Assembly: GCA_964542225.1 (NCBI GenBank)
Contig: CAZITO010000060.1
Span: 1-14,379, forward strand
Reading direction: 5' to 3'
DNA length: 14,379 nt
Source of the DNA: Scybalousia_A sp964542225
GTDB lineage: Bacteria > Bacteroidota > Bacteroidia > Bacteroidales > P3
The notes under the pieces are model-generated. The model had not been told where the DNA came from and made no database searches. It saw only the letters and a program-made list of their open reading frames with translations. A program made the position numbers and the translations under genes. Positions 14,361 to 14,379 of the stretch are shown in pieces (position 1 is the first letter of the stretch; each line of letters begins with the position of its first letter).

Positions 14361-14379
14361 TGGTTTTCAGCGTTTTCGA

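Larger units (their letters stand above)
14085..14379. other. Gene-free repeat-rich tail
   Basis: No coding frame is supported in these 295 bases: every frame is short or broken, and none resembles a protein I know. The stretch instead holds at least five short perfect inverted repeats and three copies of an 11-base motif, described separately. The first ~45 bases, next to nadD, carry no repeat. It is more GC-rich in patches than the surrounding AT-rich intergenic DNA. It may be a dispersed repeat family or the remains of one; single-window data cannot tell. Confidence 0.6.

Overview
The window looks like Bacteroidota chromosome, probably order Bacteroidales. The DNA is AT-rich and starts lack strong Shine-Dalgarno sites. 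A PorP/SprF-family protein, a DUF4271 - hemD - rnpA gene string, an RprY-like winged-helix regulator and a large signal peptidase I with a long insertion all fit that group. The assignment rests on gene families and order recalled from memory, not on a search. No rRNA, tRNA, insertion sequence or CRISPR array was seen.

Layout. (1) 1-1074 is the 3' part of an Eco57I/type IIG-like adenine-N6 DNA methyltransferase, cut by the left edge. It is the only accessory (defence-type) gene. (2) 1110-2505 holds two envelope proteins of unknown function: a small exported protein and a lipoprotein with a Bacteroidetes-type -7 promoter element. (3) 2560-5516 is a translationally overlapping pair, a PorP/SprF outer-membrane protein and a TPR/PD40/OmpA-like periplasmic protein. 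Such pairs accompany type IX secretion or gliding machinery. (4) 5603-6814 is a eukaryote-type NADP isocitrate dehydrogenase, followed by a strong bidirectional terminator. (5) 6954-11540, all on the minus strand, reads in transcription order: lepB (signal peptidase I), a response regulator with a degenerate receiver, DUF4271 membrane protein, hemD-like uroporphyrinogen-III synthase, rnpA. Most gaps are 7-56 bases, so this may be one five-gene unit ending at the shared terminator. (6) 11652-13427 is a carboxy-terminal processing protease (S41), divergent from lepB. (7) 13443-14027 (minus) is nadD, convergent with the protease. (8) 14085-14379 is gene-free and packed with short inverted and direct repeats.

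Most of the window is housekeeping and envelope biology: protein export and maturation (lepB, S41 protease), surface structures (PorP/OmpA-like pair, lipoprotein), central metabolism (icd), tetrapyrrole and NAD synthesis (hemD, nadD), and tRNA processing (rnpA). I see no convincing new multigene system. The two most unusual items are the regulator that lacks receiver phosphorylation residues, tucked behind lepB, and the tiled hairpin/T-run/GGGCAAAGCCG repeat module upstream of nadD.
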